Shown here piece after piece: positions 1 to 13,101 of a stretch of 64,000 nt of DNA; the first letter of the stretch is position 1, and the number at the start of each line of letters is the position of its first letter. This DNA comes from Prinsepia uniflora (Eukaryota; Streptophyta; Magnoliopsida; Rosales; Rosaceae), in assembly GCA_032719365.1 (NCBI GenBank), contig CM064864.1, positions 4,758,183-4,822,182 on the forward strand, read 5' to 3'. A model generated the notes under the pieces. The model was not told the origin of the DNA, did not search any database, and saw nothing but the letters and a program-made list of their open reading frames with translations. The position numbers and the translations under genes were made by a program.

Positions 1-1086
1 AACCATTTTTAAATTCACATCCAAACCCGAATCCGAAATCACTGGTCTGATGCCCTTCTGGCATCCAGAACCTTCATTCCGAACCCAAATTCGGAATTCC
101 ACTTTTCAACTTTAAAACCAAATTCCGCTTTCCGAAATCCGATTCTAAAACCAAAAACCCTTGATTATCAAAATCATGTCTTAAATCCATTTATAATCAT
201 TGGAAATCACTTATCGTTTGAAGTCCCAAAATCATGGCATCATAATCAGAAATCAAGCATTTCTCGTAAAACGTGCCAAAAGCCATACTTTCTCGAAAAA
301 CGTGCAATTATGTAAAACCAACATAGCAGATTCAACAATCATGAAATTACATCTAAAACCATAAAACAATTATAGAAAAACAGTTATGCATGCTCAAGTA
401 TAGAGAAGGGGTCCACTCACAGATACCGGGTACGTCACTCGCGTCCCGTACGTCTCGTACGTTCCTCGTCCGCCTCGGGGACTCCCGATCCTGTCAATAG
501 TCACCAAAGAACGTCACTAACACGTCAACGAAGATCCTCCTAATGTTCCTCAATAATCCTCGGGTCCTAAACATAACGAACCGAGACCCTAAACCTTCGA
601 TCCCATTGACCTAACTCGAATCGACGTTCGATTAACCCGAAACCTAGTCCAATAGACTCGTTACAACATCTAGACCAAAAACCTAGTTGACACTTTCCCC
701 AGAAACCGCCGTACGCGCCTTCACGTGCCGCCCAAAGTGGCTGCGCGTGGGCCTCACGCGCCTGCACAGGCACTGTTCATCTTCAACCTTCGAACCCGTG
801 CACTGTTCCAGACCGGCGTGACCGGTTCTCCGCCGTCCGTCCACCATTTCCCTTCATATTTTCACCAATCTCATCGTCCTCTACCCAGTAACCGATTCCC
901 CTACTCCAAACACTCTAACACAGCCCCTAAATCGTCGTCACTAGCTCGAAGCAAAAACCCGTTCAAACCCCTGTTTGCACTCCCCACCACCTGTGTCCTC
1001 CCCCGTCACGGTGGCGACCCTAAACGACTCCTAAGGACTCACTGAACTCACCAGACCTCACCAAACGCCTCGACTCGTACTCAAAA
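1..1086 (-). mobile_element. Minus-strand LTR fragment, left part (family with GTTTAAAGACTCGG arrays)
   Basis: This stretch aligns by eye with 12424-13101 and, reversed, with the plus-strand solo LTRs at 13102-16158 and 25324-28432. It shares the 'accaaaaacctagttg' and 'ggctgcgcgtgggcc' blocks. It continues at 11053-12084 after the element inserted at 1087. The left end lies outside the window, so whether this is a solo LTR or part of a full element is unknown. No gene is seen. Confidence 0.8.
1082..1086. repeat. Target-site duplication caaaa, left copy
   Basis: The five bases directly before the TGACA end of the element at 1087 are identical to 11053-11057, directly after its other end. A 5 bp TSD is the standard footprint of LTR-retrotransposon integrase. 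It shows that 1087-11052 is one insertion. Confidence 0.9.
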
Positions 1087-4000
1087 TGACAAGACCCGTC
1101 CCAACTGGACGTTAAAAACCGTACACGGTCCTGCTCCCGTCTGACAAGTCAACTGAAAGTCCGAAACTACCCTTCAATACCTGCCAGACAAGGGAATTTT
1201 TGCGCCTGTGCCCGCACATACCTCCACCTCTAGAATAGCCTCGATCAACGCGCCACGACCTGAAGGGTTAACAAAACAGAAAAGGGGTGAGTGGACAAAA
1301 ATGACCTCTTATAAAAAAAACATTTACCAAAATACATTCTTACCCTCCAGTTTTCACAAACTTGCATGCATATCGTAAAACATGAGTAATAGTATGAAAT
1401 CATTCAAGTATGAACAGTGGACCGATAAAATCAAAACATATTTTCCCATGGTCCACAAAAACTCATGTTCACCAAATCAGTTTAACATCTCAAAAGTTCA
1501 CAATTTCTTTAAATCATTTTAACCGCTAAACCACGGTTTCCTCAAAATCATTTTCCATAATCCACGGGACTTATTTCCATATCCTGTTGCTTAGAGTCAC
1601 GTTTATCCCTGCAACGCGTGCATATCAATAGGCTCAAGGACCGCTCAAAATCCGAGCATCCGCTGCTGTGAACACATCATCAGTCAGCAATCCGTCGCTG
1701 GGAAAAACCTCACCAGCCGACGATCCGGATCTCGTGAACATATCACTTACCGATCCATATAATCCAGCACATCTGATCTGAGTCAAGCCTCCCCTGGGCT
1801 GCAAGACAAAGATCGTGCTACGTGACCTCTTCGGGGTAAACACTTCCATCCCGAAGGCGAGCGTTATCTCCAGGGTGCACTCCGGGGAAAAACATATTTT
1901 CTCCCGAAAGCCCTAAATATCCGCAACATATCACCATCACAAAAACCAGTGAAAAACAGTTGCATTAAAAACCAAATCATATATCAATACAAGGTCTCAG
2001 CCCCAAGTCCCGATTTACTTTATAAATCCGAAAATCATCAATATCATCATGTCATCACATGGAAATACAATTCCAACCAAAATCACAATTCCATTGGGTC
2101 TCAAGCCCAAAATATCAATATCACGTAAATCCGTGCAACTGTAAACCCGAGTTGCCACGATCACGTAAATCCATGAAATCAATCACTGACTCATAATCCG
2201 AGTCCAAATATCATTTTCAACTTCCTGACTCATAACCCGAGTCAAAACATCATTTTCAATCCGGGCTTAGCCCAAAACATCATTTGCACGTTCCTCGTAA
2301 AACGTGCCCGAAAGACTGATTAAAATAATCACAAAATCACGAGGATACCAAAAATCATCAAATTCATCAAATTCACATGTAACTCCAAATCCGAGTCAAA
2401 ATCATTATTTACTTGGGTTCTCACGCCCACAATATCATTTTTAACCAATTTCATGATTTCTCGAAAATCGTGCCAGATTATAATAATATAATAATCACAA
2501 AACCGAGAAATCACCGAATTGAAATACCAATCATGCCAAAGCATACCAAATCATATAATAAAGCATTTTAAATCATATATGCATGCATCACAGTTAGAAA
2601 ACCAAAAGTCCACTCACACACACCGTTCAAAACGGTTCGTTTCCGAGCTGCACGTTTTTCCGTAAATTCTGGAAATCACAACTCCTGTCCAAAATCATTA
2701 TAGAGGGTTACTAACATCTCAAAATACTTCATATAATTTTCCCCAATTTTTCCGGAATTTAAATACGTATTTTAAACGTAAAACAAAACTTCGGATACGC
2801 GGAACATTATCGAAACAATATCCGATTTCACCGAAATCAACGTCAAAATGTTCGTTACACTGAGAGGATCAAAAGTCATGTTGACCTCACCTTGAGACTA
2901 GGCCGGACGCGCCCTCACGCGCCGCCGTGAGTGGCTGCGCGTGAAACCCACGCGCCAGCTACAGTGTCACCAGCCTAACCCGTTTGTCTGATAAACGGGT
3001 CCTTTAGCCCGCGACCAAACCCGGTTCCAATCCTGTCAATTCGACATTAATTCCTTCAATTAAACATTCATACAGCTTCGTTACAAGTCTAATTAGAGGT
3101 CTGTAATAACAATTACACGATTACATACTCCAAACCTCACGATTCGATGATGAACACCAAGAACACCCGTCCATTGTTCATCCCTCGAACCCCATCAATT
3201 TCAATCGATATCCCTAAATTGATTCAACCAGAAGCTTCCATGGACTCAGTAAAACCTTTCCCCCAACTCAATTGCATCAATCCATAGCTCAAACTTCACG
3301 ACTCAAACTCGATAGCCGTCACTGTGCAACCATGGAAGTTTGCCAATCTCAACCGTTTTCTTTCAATTGATCCTTCCAGAAGCATCGTGGGATCCTCAGG
3401 AACGTAATCCCCAGCTCAATTTCATCCATCGAAGCCTCCAATTCCTCGACTCAATCTCGAATTTCCTCCTCTGTCACCAAGTGTGTTCAGAGCCAAAACG
3501 TTGCCAATTCTTCGTGTTTTTAATGTGGATCGACTCGTACTAATCTCAGGAAGCTAACTCGAGCTTCAATTCCACTCCTCACGGCTCAATTCGCAACAAT
3601 TGAATTTTCCCCCCAAAATTTCTAAAATTCGAAACCCAGAATTCCTCACACTCACAACCCCTCGTGTTTCCCTTGTTAGTCCAGTCATTCCAACTCTCAT
3701 TTTTCTCACAAAAACGGCAGAGAAAGGGAGCCAATTCTCCCAGTTCAATCCCTCCCTAAAATGTGCACGGTTTGAAGAAATTTCAAAGAAAATAAAGGAA
3801 AATGATGGAAAACATGATGATTAGGGGTGATGATGGTGTTGGGAGGGAAACATGGAGCTGGAAACAAGGGATGGGTGACACTTGTCACTCATCCGGATGT
3901 GCACAATCACCGGGTACTGTTCACATTAAAATATTATTTTAATCCCGGTTCGTTCGGTTAATCGGGTTCGATTCCGTGACCATAACTTCGTCGTCGAATC

Positions 4001-4404
4001 TCTGATTTCGGCATGCCGCCTGTCGTTGGATTCGTATCGACGAGACCTACGTAACGGTCCTTGGCCCTCGTCCGTTGGACTTCCCAGCCAAAAGGTCAAC
4101 ATTTGGCCCCTACTATGCCAAATTACCAAAATACCCCTCAACTTCCGAACATCATAACTTTCTCTACGAATGTCGGAATTGAACGTGCCACCTGTCTATG
4201 AACTCGTGACGTCCCGAACTACGTCACAGTCATCGGTCAAAGTTCATTTGACCGCCCGAACTAAAAGTCAACATTTTGCCCATGCCAAGGGCAAAACGGT
4301 CAATTTGCACGTTTCGTCCGATTTCACTCAACTAATCCCCGATTAGTCATTCAAATTCATAATTAATTAATATTCACTCCCGATATTCGGGACGGGTCAT
4401 TAAA
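1087..4404 (-). repeat. 3' LTR of the LARD-like element
   Basis: About 3.32 kb, matching 7736-11052 nearly base for base. Its inner (4404) end reads ...gggtcattaaa where the other copy has ...gggtctttaca, so the TG terminus is mutated here. It contains the GC-rich 'cgcgcc...gtggctgcgcgtg' block and two diverged copies of the 'gacaggtggcacg' module near its minus-strand 5' end. Short frames inside (for example 71 residues at 1634-1849) recur only because the LTRs are duplicates. Confidence 0.9.
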
Positions 4405-4406
4405 AC

Positions 4407-4422
4407 CTTCCCTCCTTAAAGA
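4407..4422 (-). other. Polypurine tract next to the 3' LTR
   Basis: The minus strand reads ctttaaggagggaagg immediately before the LTR, preceded by the block gaatttcggggacgaaatt. The same arrangement precedes the 3' LTRs at 50578 and 62736. It is the expected plus-strand DNA priming site. Confidence 0.8.
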
Positions 4423-7400
4423 ATTTCGTCCCCGAAATTCCAACTACTCGTATTCCACAACTACCTCGTGGAGAACAAATGGCCACACAACACGTGTACA
4501 CCTGTACACCCACTAGCCAACACAGAACTCGTCTGCACTCAGACGTCACATCACAGATGCACGTCGTACTGACTACACTCGACTACCTCGAATGAAATTG
4601 ATTACCAGAAATTGGCAATGTCACCGTTAAGCTGACTCCTTCAGCTTGACAGCCCCACATACTCACTAATGTGCCTGATCTTCGCTCTCATCGAGAGTCA
4701 CCAAAACTCACTAGTCAGTCCAAGCCGACACCACAAGCCATACTGTCACCACCAAGCTTTACCACCCTAGTAAAGCGCCAACCAGTACCAATCAATGCAG
4801 CACAAGATCATCAACGTGATCTCCCCTCGCAGGGCAAACTCCATCTTGCGACAAATACCAACAACAGTAACCACAACTATCACCCCCCTCAGCGATCCCA
4901 GATGCTGGTAAGGTCACGACAAGGTAACATCTCGCCGCAAAGCAACTTGCGGTCACACCAACCACCAACTCACTCATCCTGAGTATACGCATACCGTCAT
5001 CACACTCAATCAGACGGTGCATTTGGAACACGTTGAACACAAGCCTAGCAGTAATCACACAACTCAACACTAGAGTTATACTAGCCAACCTTGGCTAAGA
5101 GCACCTGCTCAAACAATCACTGAAATCGTCAGAATTACTCTGCCCAGTGCATCGTGTTCAATGTCCAGTTCACGTTCACAACCAAAACCAATGGTATTGG
5201 AACTAAGCCAAACACCAACACGTTTATCGACACAATACTGGTACATCCCATGTACCGTCACTAGGTATCAAGTACCCTCGTCCATACGATACAGTACATC
5301 GCACACCAAGCAAGATCCTACAGCTGGACCCCAGTACTCGACCCATAGACCAATATGGTCGATCCCAAACCAGGTAAGGAAAAGGTAAAAAAAGCCTGAG
5401 GGTTTTGCTAACATCGACAATCCTTGTCCTATGCTACCCAAAACACCTCGCCAAATGACAACACTCAAAATGACACATCAACGTGTCCACAGGGAAGAAC
5501 GCCTAGTTCTCCCGGGCTTCACATCAACCCCGGCCGCCACAAGTCTGCAAAATATCGTACCCCAAACCATGTACAAGGTACACACATCTATCCCTTGACC
5601 AGACTACAACCACCTAGGTCATAGCCAAACACGTTCCAATAATGAAGCCCATTTGCCCAAACCAGCAAGAGACAAATCGAAACTCCACCAATCAGCTAGT
5701 TTCAATACCAAATCCGAATCCGCAATTTCGTAAGAAATCCCGAATCCAAATCCATACATCACAGTTTTTAATTCATGTCCAAATCCGAATCCGAAATCAT
5801 TATTCCGTAAGCTAGCATTTGGAATAATCATTCCGCACCCAAATCCAGTATTCCACTTTCAAGTTCCTGAATCGAATCCTGAATCGTCACCCAGAAATTC
5901 GATTCCAAATCCCGAAATCTGGTTCACGTCCACTCGGACACACCAAAACCTAACCTATCGGTTACCAGTTCAAGCGAGTAACACATTACATCCGATGGAC
6001 TTCATAAGGCAGCCAATCCCATCCGTCACAACTCTAAGGCTGACCAAATTCGACCCCGTCGAAAACCTACTCGCTCGAGTAACATACCATAAGGGGCTCC
6101 ACTTCGAAAAGAAGTTCGATCCCGTCATTTATGACTCACATATCGACGTAAGAGGGATAAACTCTCACCCAATCTGGATCATCGAAATCATGACCCAGAT
6201 CCATTACGACGTCAGCCGACCGTGAACATCACGATCCTAGATCGTCATAATGCCCAAAGTCCACGACATCACAAACTCGATCCACCTAGGATCCACACAG
6301 TCAACAACTAGGAACCACAGGGTCTTACACCCTTACTGATTACCTCGCATCTATCCTTGCCATCCCACCTAGGGAAAACCAAGGATGATCCAAAACAATG
6401 ACACCAATAATCATCCTACGTGGATGCAAGCAAAACTCACTGCACTCCCCATGCCAGGTAACCCATCATTATCTGCCACCAAGCAGAAAATAAGAAGTCA
6501 CCCCTGAGGACTTCAGAATACCTAATCCCAATGCGGAAAACCCGCAATCCTCTTCAAACACAACCTCTCATGATTCCGTAGGTCCAACCATGTTGGAACC
6601 ATCGGACTCGGACACCAACCACGTGTCCCCTTTGGACTGGATACTAACACATACCCAACTCGACGAAGTCACAACCAGACTCGTGACTCATCGTCAGCAC
6701 CACACCGGCACCCACACCAGTACACAGACAACAATATCAGTATGAGCACACCGTGTGCAAAACTGACAACCCTGGATCTCCGCTCATAACAAGCGACGAC
6801 CCCGTACCTCTGCTCGAATAGGAGAAACTCTGCCTCCTTCGCACCTAACAACTCTGGGTACAGTCACCCTGACAACTCATGTGAGAAAAAGAAACGTCCC
6901 CTGACGTCCCCCCGATTCTCAACAACCACTCTCGGTAGTAGTGCCTGCCACAGACTTGTGCAGACCCAACCACCAGACATCACTATCGAGACTCCACATC
7001 CAATGGAATCAAGTACTCGTACGACTACCCTGTATCCCCACTTTGGGATTCCTTCGACAAGTACCAACCCCGACTGTGGATTGCAGTTCCACCACTAAAG
7101 CTGACATGACTAGACCTGACACAATCGTCACTCGGTCTCGACTTCGAAAAGTCATTAAGAGTCAAACCACCCGCCAGCACACATTTCCGAACCAAACATC
7201 CCACCTTAGGTTCCGCGATTACTACCTAGGGTCCCTCAAAACCCGACAGCTCCTGAGACTTAAGATATTACCATGGCTCATCTCGAGTCCTAACCGAATT
7301 CTTGACTCATTCATCCATGCCATCCCTAGCATACCCGGTCACCCAGCAAATTACCGCCGGTGAACCACATCAATACCACATTCCAAACCTAGGAATACCC

Positions 7401-7720
7401 CAACATACTCTAGACGTTGGGAACTCATATTCCGCACAAGGAATTTACTGAGAATAATCTCATCCTGGGTCCAACCTACCCAATTGTGCTACCTTCTCAG
7501 CCTCTGGATCCAACAAATCCTAGGACCCACAAGAATACCGATTCGACAATTAGTAAGCCGTAGCTACACAAATTAATATCTGACCCACAAACCAAGGTCA
7601 ATTACATTCCGAGATTAATCACAAGGTCTCAAATACCCTAATATACCCATCTCACTACCAGGTCGCGCACGAGGCTCACGTTCCGGAGGTATGGCATGGC
7701 AACAGCATCAGCAACCTAGT

Positions 7721-7732
7721 GCTCTGATACCA
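7721..7732 (-). other. Primer-binding site (initiator tRNA-Met type)
   Basis: The minus strand reads TGGTATCAGAGC, the common plant tRNA-iMet primer-binding sequence, starting 3 bases after the 5' LTR. The same site follows the LTR at 51453-54385, and one-base variants follow those at 43853-47221 and 58273-61285. Confidence 0.9.
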
Positions 7733-7735
7733 ATT

Positions 7736-10700
7736 TGACAGGACCCGTCCCAACTGGACGTTCAAAACCGTACACGGTCCTGCTCCCGTCTGACAAGTCA
7801 ACTGAAAGTCCGAAACTACCCTTCAATACCTGCCAGACAAGGAAATTTTTGCGCATGTGCCCGCACATACCTCCACCTCTAGAATAGCCTCGATCAACGC
7901 GCCACGACCTGAAGGGTTAACAAAACAGAAAAGGTGTGAGTGGACAAAAATGACCTCTTATAAAAAAAACATTTACCAAAATACATTCTTACCCTCCAGT
8001 TTTCACAAACTTGCATGCATATCGTAAAACATGAGTAATAGTATGAAATCATTCAAGTATGAACAGTGGACCGATAAAATCAAAACATATTTTCCCATGG
8101 TCCACAAAAACTCATGTTCACCAAATCAGTTTAACATCTCAAAAGTTCACAATTTCTTTAAATCATTTTAACCGCTAAACCACGGTTTCCTCAAAATCAT
8201 TTTCCATAATCCACGGGACTTATTTCCATATCCTGTTGCTTAGAGTCACGTTTATCCCTGCAACGCGTGCATATCAATAGGCTCAAGGACCGCTCAAAAT
8301 CCGAGCATCCGCTGCTGTGAACACATCATCAGTCAGCAATCCGTCGCTGGGAAAAACCTCACCAGCCGACGATCCGGATCTCGTGAACATATCACTTACC
8401 GATCCATATAATCCAGCACATCTGATCTGAGTCAAGCCTCCCCTGGGCTGCAAGACAAAGATCGTGCTACGTGACCTCTTCGGGGTAAACACTTCCATCC
8501 CGAAGGCGAGCGTTATCTCCAGGGTGCACTCCGGGGAAAAAAATATTTTCTCCCGAAAGCCCTAAATATCCGCAACATATCACCATCACAAAAACCAGTG
8601 AAAAAAAGTTGCATTAAAAACCAAATCATATATCAATACAGGGTCTCAGCCCCAAGTCCCGATTTACTTTATAAATCCGAAAATCATCAATATCATCATG
8701 TCATCACATGGAAATACAATTCCAACCAAAATTACAATTCCATTGGGTCTCAAGCCCAAAATATCAATATCACGTAAATCCGTGCAACTGTAAACCCGAG
8801 TTGCCACGATCACGTAAATCCATGAAATCAATCACTGACTCATAATCCGAGTCCAAATATCATTTTCAACTTCCTGACTCATAACCCGAGTCAAAACATC
8901 ATTTTCAATCCGGGTTTAGCCCAAAACATCATTTGCACGTTCCTCGTAAAACGTGCCCGAAAGACTGATTAAAATAATCACAAAATCACGAGGATACCAA
9001 AAATCATCAAATTCATCAAATTCACATGTAACTCCAAATCCGAGTCAAAATCATTATTTACTTGGGTTCTCACGCCCACAATATCATTTTTAACCAATTT
9101 CATGATTTCTCGAAAATCGTGCCAGATTATAATAATATAATAATCACAAAACCGAGAAATCACCGAATTGAAATACCAATCATGCCAAAGCATACCAAAT
9201 CATATAATAAAGCATTTTAAATCATATATGCATGCATCACAGTTAGAAAACCAAAAGTCCACTCACACACACCGTTCAAAACGGTTCGTTTCCGAGCTGC
9301 ACGTTTTTCCGTAAATTCTGGAAATCACAACTCCTGTCCAAAATCATTATAGAGGGTTACTAACATCTCAAAATACTTCATATAATTTTCCCCAATTTTT
9401 CCGGAATTTAAATACGTATTTTAAACGTAAAACAAAACTTCGGATACGCGGAACATTATCGAAACAATATCCGATTTCACCGAAATCAACGTCAAAATGT
9501 TCGTTACACTGAGAGGATCAAAAGTCATGTTGACCTCACCTTGAGACTAGGCCGGACGCGCCCTCACGCGCCGCCGTGAGTGGCTGCGCGTGAAACCCAC
9601 GCGCCAGCTACAGTGTCACCAGCCTAACCCGTTTGTCTGATAAACGGGTCCTTTAGCCCGCGACAGACCCGGTTCCAATCCTGTCAATTCGACATTAATT
9701 CCTTCAATTAAACATTCATACAGCTTCGTTACAAGTCTAATTAGAGGTCTGTAATAACAATTACACGATTACATACTCCAAACCTCACGATTCGATGATG
9801 AACACCAAGAACACCCGTCCATTGTTCATCCCTCGAACCCCATCAATTTCGATCGATATCCCTAAATTGATTCAACCAGAAGCTTCCATGGACTCAGTAA
9901 AACCTTTCCCCCAACTCAATTGCATCAATCCATAGCTCAAACTTCACGACTCAAACTCGATAGCCGTCACTGTGCAACCATGGAAGTTTTCCAATCTCAA
10001 CCATTTTCTTTCAATTGATCCTTCCAGAAGCATCGTGGGATCCTCAGGAACGTAATCCCCAGCTCAATTTCATCCATCGAAGCCTCCAATTCCTCGACTC
10101 AATCTCGAATTTCCTCCTCTGTCACCAAGTGTGTTCAGAGCCAAAACGTTGCCAATTCTTCGTGTTTTTGATGTGGATCGACTCGCACTAATCTCAGGAA
10201 GCTAACTCGAGCTTCAATTCCACTCCTCACGGCTCAATTCGCAACAATTGAATTTTCCCCCCAAAATTTCTAAAATTCGAAACCCAGAATTCCTCACACT
10301 CACAACCCCTCGTGTTTCCCTTGTTAGTCCAGTCATTCCAACTCTCATTTTTCTCACAAAAACGGCAGAGAAAGGGAGCCAATTCTCCCAGTTCAATCCC
10401 TCCCCAAAATGTGCACGGTTTGAAGAAATTTCAAAGAAAATAAAGGAAAATGGTGGAGAACATGATGATTAGGGGTGATGATGGTGTTGGGAGGGAAACA
10501 TGGAGCTGGAAACAAGGGTTGGGTGACACTTGTCACTCATCCGGATGTGCACAGTCACCGGGTACTGTTCACATTAAAATATTATTTTAATCCCGGTTCG
10601 TTCGGTTAATCGGGTTCGATTCCGTGACCATAACTTCGTCGTCGAATCTCCGATTTCGGCATGCCGCCTGTCGTTGGATTCGTATCGACGAGACCTACGT

Positions 10701-11052
10701 AACTGTCCTTGGCCCTCGTCCGTTGGACTTCCCGGCCAAAAAGTCAATATTTGGCCCCTACTATGCCAAATTACCAAAATACCCCTCAACTTCCGAACAT
10801 CATAACTTTCTCTACGAATGTCGGAATTGAACGTGCCACCTGTCTATGAACTCGTGACGTCCCGAACTACGTCACAGTCATCGGTCAAAGTTCATTTGAC
10901 CGCCCGAACTAAAAGTCAACATTTAGCCCACGCCAAGGGCAAAACGGTCATTTTGCACGTTTCGTCCGATTTCACTCAACTAATCCCCGATTAGTCATTC
11001 TAATTCATAATTAATTAATATTCACTCCCGATATTCGGGACGGGTCTTTACA
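7736..11052 (-). repeat. 5' LTR of the LARD-like element
   Basis: This 3.32 kb copy begins TGACAGGACCCGTCCC on the plus strand and ends GGGACGGGTCTTTACA. It is followed at 11053-11057 by the second TSD copy caaaa. Both ends are intact, so it defines the family's LTR boundaries. Confidence 0.92.
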
Positions 11053-12084
11053 CAAAAACCACGACTATCAATTTGAACTTCCACGGCAAAACATAGCAAA
11101 TGAAAGGGGAGGAGAAATTACTTGTACGCCGACCACCACCGTGAGCTCTGCTGGATCTGTTCGACTCTCCTCCGTCCTCACAACACCACCACGGGTCCAA
11201 TTTGACGGTTCAGTCACGGGAAGTGCACAACCATGCACGGTGGTTCTCTGGTTTGTACTCCCTGTTTTCCCCAGAACTCACCCTCTCCTCACACACTCAA
11301 CCTCACACGAGCTGCCCTCACAACTCACTCACTACATCCCTCTCGATCTCTACTCACTCACTCAATCACCAAGCCACACCAACACACACTCCACTCGACC
11401 AATTCCTCCCTAAATCTCATTCTCTGTTTCTCTCGAACACGGCCACAAACACACGATTTACCCGTTTATTTTGAACCGTGCAACCCCTAGAAACCTCTAG
11501 CCAAACTCCACGTGTCACAGCCCTGTGGTCCCAAACCAAAATATCCCATCTCTCCTGTACACTTGGCCTTATCAGATTGGCCCAATTCCCAATGCACCAA
11601 AAGACCAAAATGCCCCTCTTTGAGTCAAAAATTACGGTTATGCTACTGCCATTCTAGACCCGTAACTTGCACGTCCTATGTCCAATGAACACGTGCCGCC
11701 TGTCGTTGAACTCAGGACGACGAGATCTACCTAACGGTCCTCGGTCAACGTGTCAAAACCCGATCGTATGAAAAGTCAACTTTTTCCCTTATTTTAACCA
11801 AATTACGATAATGCCCTCAACCTTCCGAACATCATAACTTCCTCCTCGGATGTCGGAATTGGGCGTGCCACATGTCTACGAATTCGTAACGTCCCGAACT
11901 ACGTCACGGTCATTGGTCAATACCCAATTGATAGCCCGACTAAAAGTCAACTTTTTACCTAAACTAGGGGTAAAATCGTCATTATACACTAACGGACCTA
12001 TCGGAACCAACTAACCACCGATTAAGCTCACTAATCCCATCTTAATCACTGTCTTAACCCTAAGTTCTGGGACGGGTCCTTACA
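11053..12084 (-). mobile_element. Minus-strand LTR fragment, right part
   Basis: Continuation of 1-1086 beyond the inserted element. It ends at gggacgggtccttaca, the reversed TGTAAGGACCCGTCCC start of the LTR. It carries the repeated 'gacaggtggcacg'-type modules in reverse ('cgtgccacatgtctacgaattcg', 'cgtgccgcctgtcgttgaactc'). Short frames at 11141-11490 are low-complexity readings of a Ser/Thr/Pro-rich LTR stretch and not genes. Confidence 0.8.
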
Positions 12085-13101
12085 TAAACGTTATAAAAAA
12101 TTATCAGTAAAACATCAGATACCAATATAATCATCCGATCAAACCTGCTGGATCTATCCAAGTCTTTAAACTCCGAGTCTTTAAACTCAATCCTGGCCTC
12201 AATATAATCCGAGTCCTTAACCTCCCGAGTCTTTAAACTCCCGAGTCTTTAAACTCAACAGGCCTACGGAGGAAAATATCAGTATATCCTAGTCTTTAAA
12301 CTCCCGAGTCTTTAAACTCAATCCGGGTCTTTAAACCCAATCCGGGCTCGTCCCCCGTCAAATATAATCCGGGTCTTTAAACCCAATAACTAGATCCAGC
12401 AAATCCAATCCAAAACCATTTGAAAACCATTTCTAAATCCATATCCAAACCCAAATCCGAAATCACTAGTCTGAAGCCCCTTCCAGCATCCAGAACCATC
12501 ATTCCGAACCCAAATCCGGAAATCCACTTTTCAACTTTAAAACCAAATCTCGTTTTCCGAAATTCGATTCTAAAACCGAAAACCCTTGATCCTCAAATCA
12601 TTTCTCAAATCCATGTATAATCATTGAAAACCATTATCGTTTGAAATCCCAAAACCATGGCATCAAAATCACACTCTTAGCATTTCTCGAAAAACGTGCT
12701 GAGATACGTAATTTCTCAAAAATCGTGACATTTCATAAAACAGGTATAAAGCATTCAATAATCATGAAATCATAATGAACCATAAAACAAGTAAGTAAAA
12801 GCAGTTATGCGTGCTCAGTTATAAGGAAGAAGTCCACTCACAGTTACTGGGCAAGTCATTCGCGTCCCGTACGTCCTGTACGTTCCTCGTCCGCCTCGAC
12901 GATTCCCGATCCTGTCACAAGTCACCAAAACTCGTCACTAACACGTCTACGAAGATTCTCCTAATTTTCCCCAATTTTCCTGAAACCTAAACATAATTAA
13001 CTGAGACCATAAACCTTCGATCTCGTAGAACTAACCTGAAACAACGTCCGATCGTCCCAAAACTTATCCCAAAAGATTCGTCACAACGAATAGACTAAAA
13101 A
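12085..13101 (-). mobile_element. Second minus-strand LTR, truncated, left part
   Basis: This starts in mid-LTR, with no TGACAGGACC end, directly after the LTR end at 12084. The element at <1-12084 may therefore have inserted here, or the end was deleted. 12160-12390 holds the reversed array of 'gagtctttaaactc' units. It is interrupted at 13102 by a solo LTR and resumes at 16164. Confidence 0.8.
12160..12390. repeat. Array of 'gagtctttaaactc' units
   Basis: About ten copies of a 13-14 bp unit, cgagtctttaaactc or cgggtctttaaaccc, are separated by short spacers. The same array in plus orientation occurs at about 15487-15620, 27650-27860, 53640-53800 and 60560-60760. It is therefore a conserved LTR module and not chance low complexity. 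Confidence 0.85.

Larger units (their letters stand above)
4405..7735 (-). mobile_element. Non-coding interior of the LARD-like element
   Basis: This 3.33 kb stretch has only short frames and none resembles a retroelement protein. It is related, in reverse, to the interior of the element at 43853-56889 (47222-50577), which has almost the same length and is also coding-free. One example is the 'attccgtaagctagcatttggaat' area near 5805-5830, mirrored near 49560-49585. Confidence 0.8.
1087..11052 (-). mobile_element. Complete coding-free LTR retrotransposon (LARD-like), minus strand
   Basis: Two near-identical LTRs (1087-4404 and 7736-11052, about 3.3 kb each) flank a 3.3 kb interior. On the minus strand the LTR begins TGTAAAGACCCG and ends CCTGTCA. 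A primer-binding site and a purine tract sit at the expected places, and 5 bp TSDs (caaaa) bracket the whole. No gag, protease, reverse transcriptase, RNase H or integrase frame is present. Long LTRs with a long non-coding interior fit the LARD class, non-autonomous derivatives mobilised by a Ty3/gypsy relative. It is inserted in an older minus-strand LTR. The LTRs differ only by scattered single bases, so the insertion is fairly recent. Confidence 0.92.

Noticed and set aside
1634..1849. 71-residue frame, repeated identically at 8283-8498
   Set aside because: It lies inside the two LTR copies of one element. The repetition reflects LTR identity, and no domain or coding bias is seen.
5995..6225. 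76-residue frame in the interior of the first element
   Set aside because: It lies antisense to the element, has no retroelement motif and is not accompanied by others.
11141..11490. Three overlapping Ser/Thr/Pro/His-rich frames
   Set aside because: Low-complexity LTR sequence open in several frames at once, which argues against coding.
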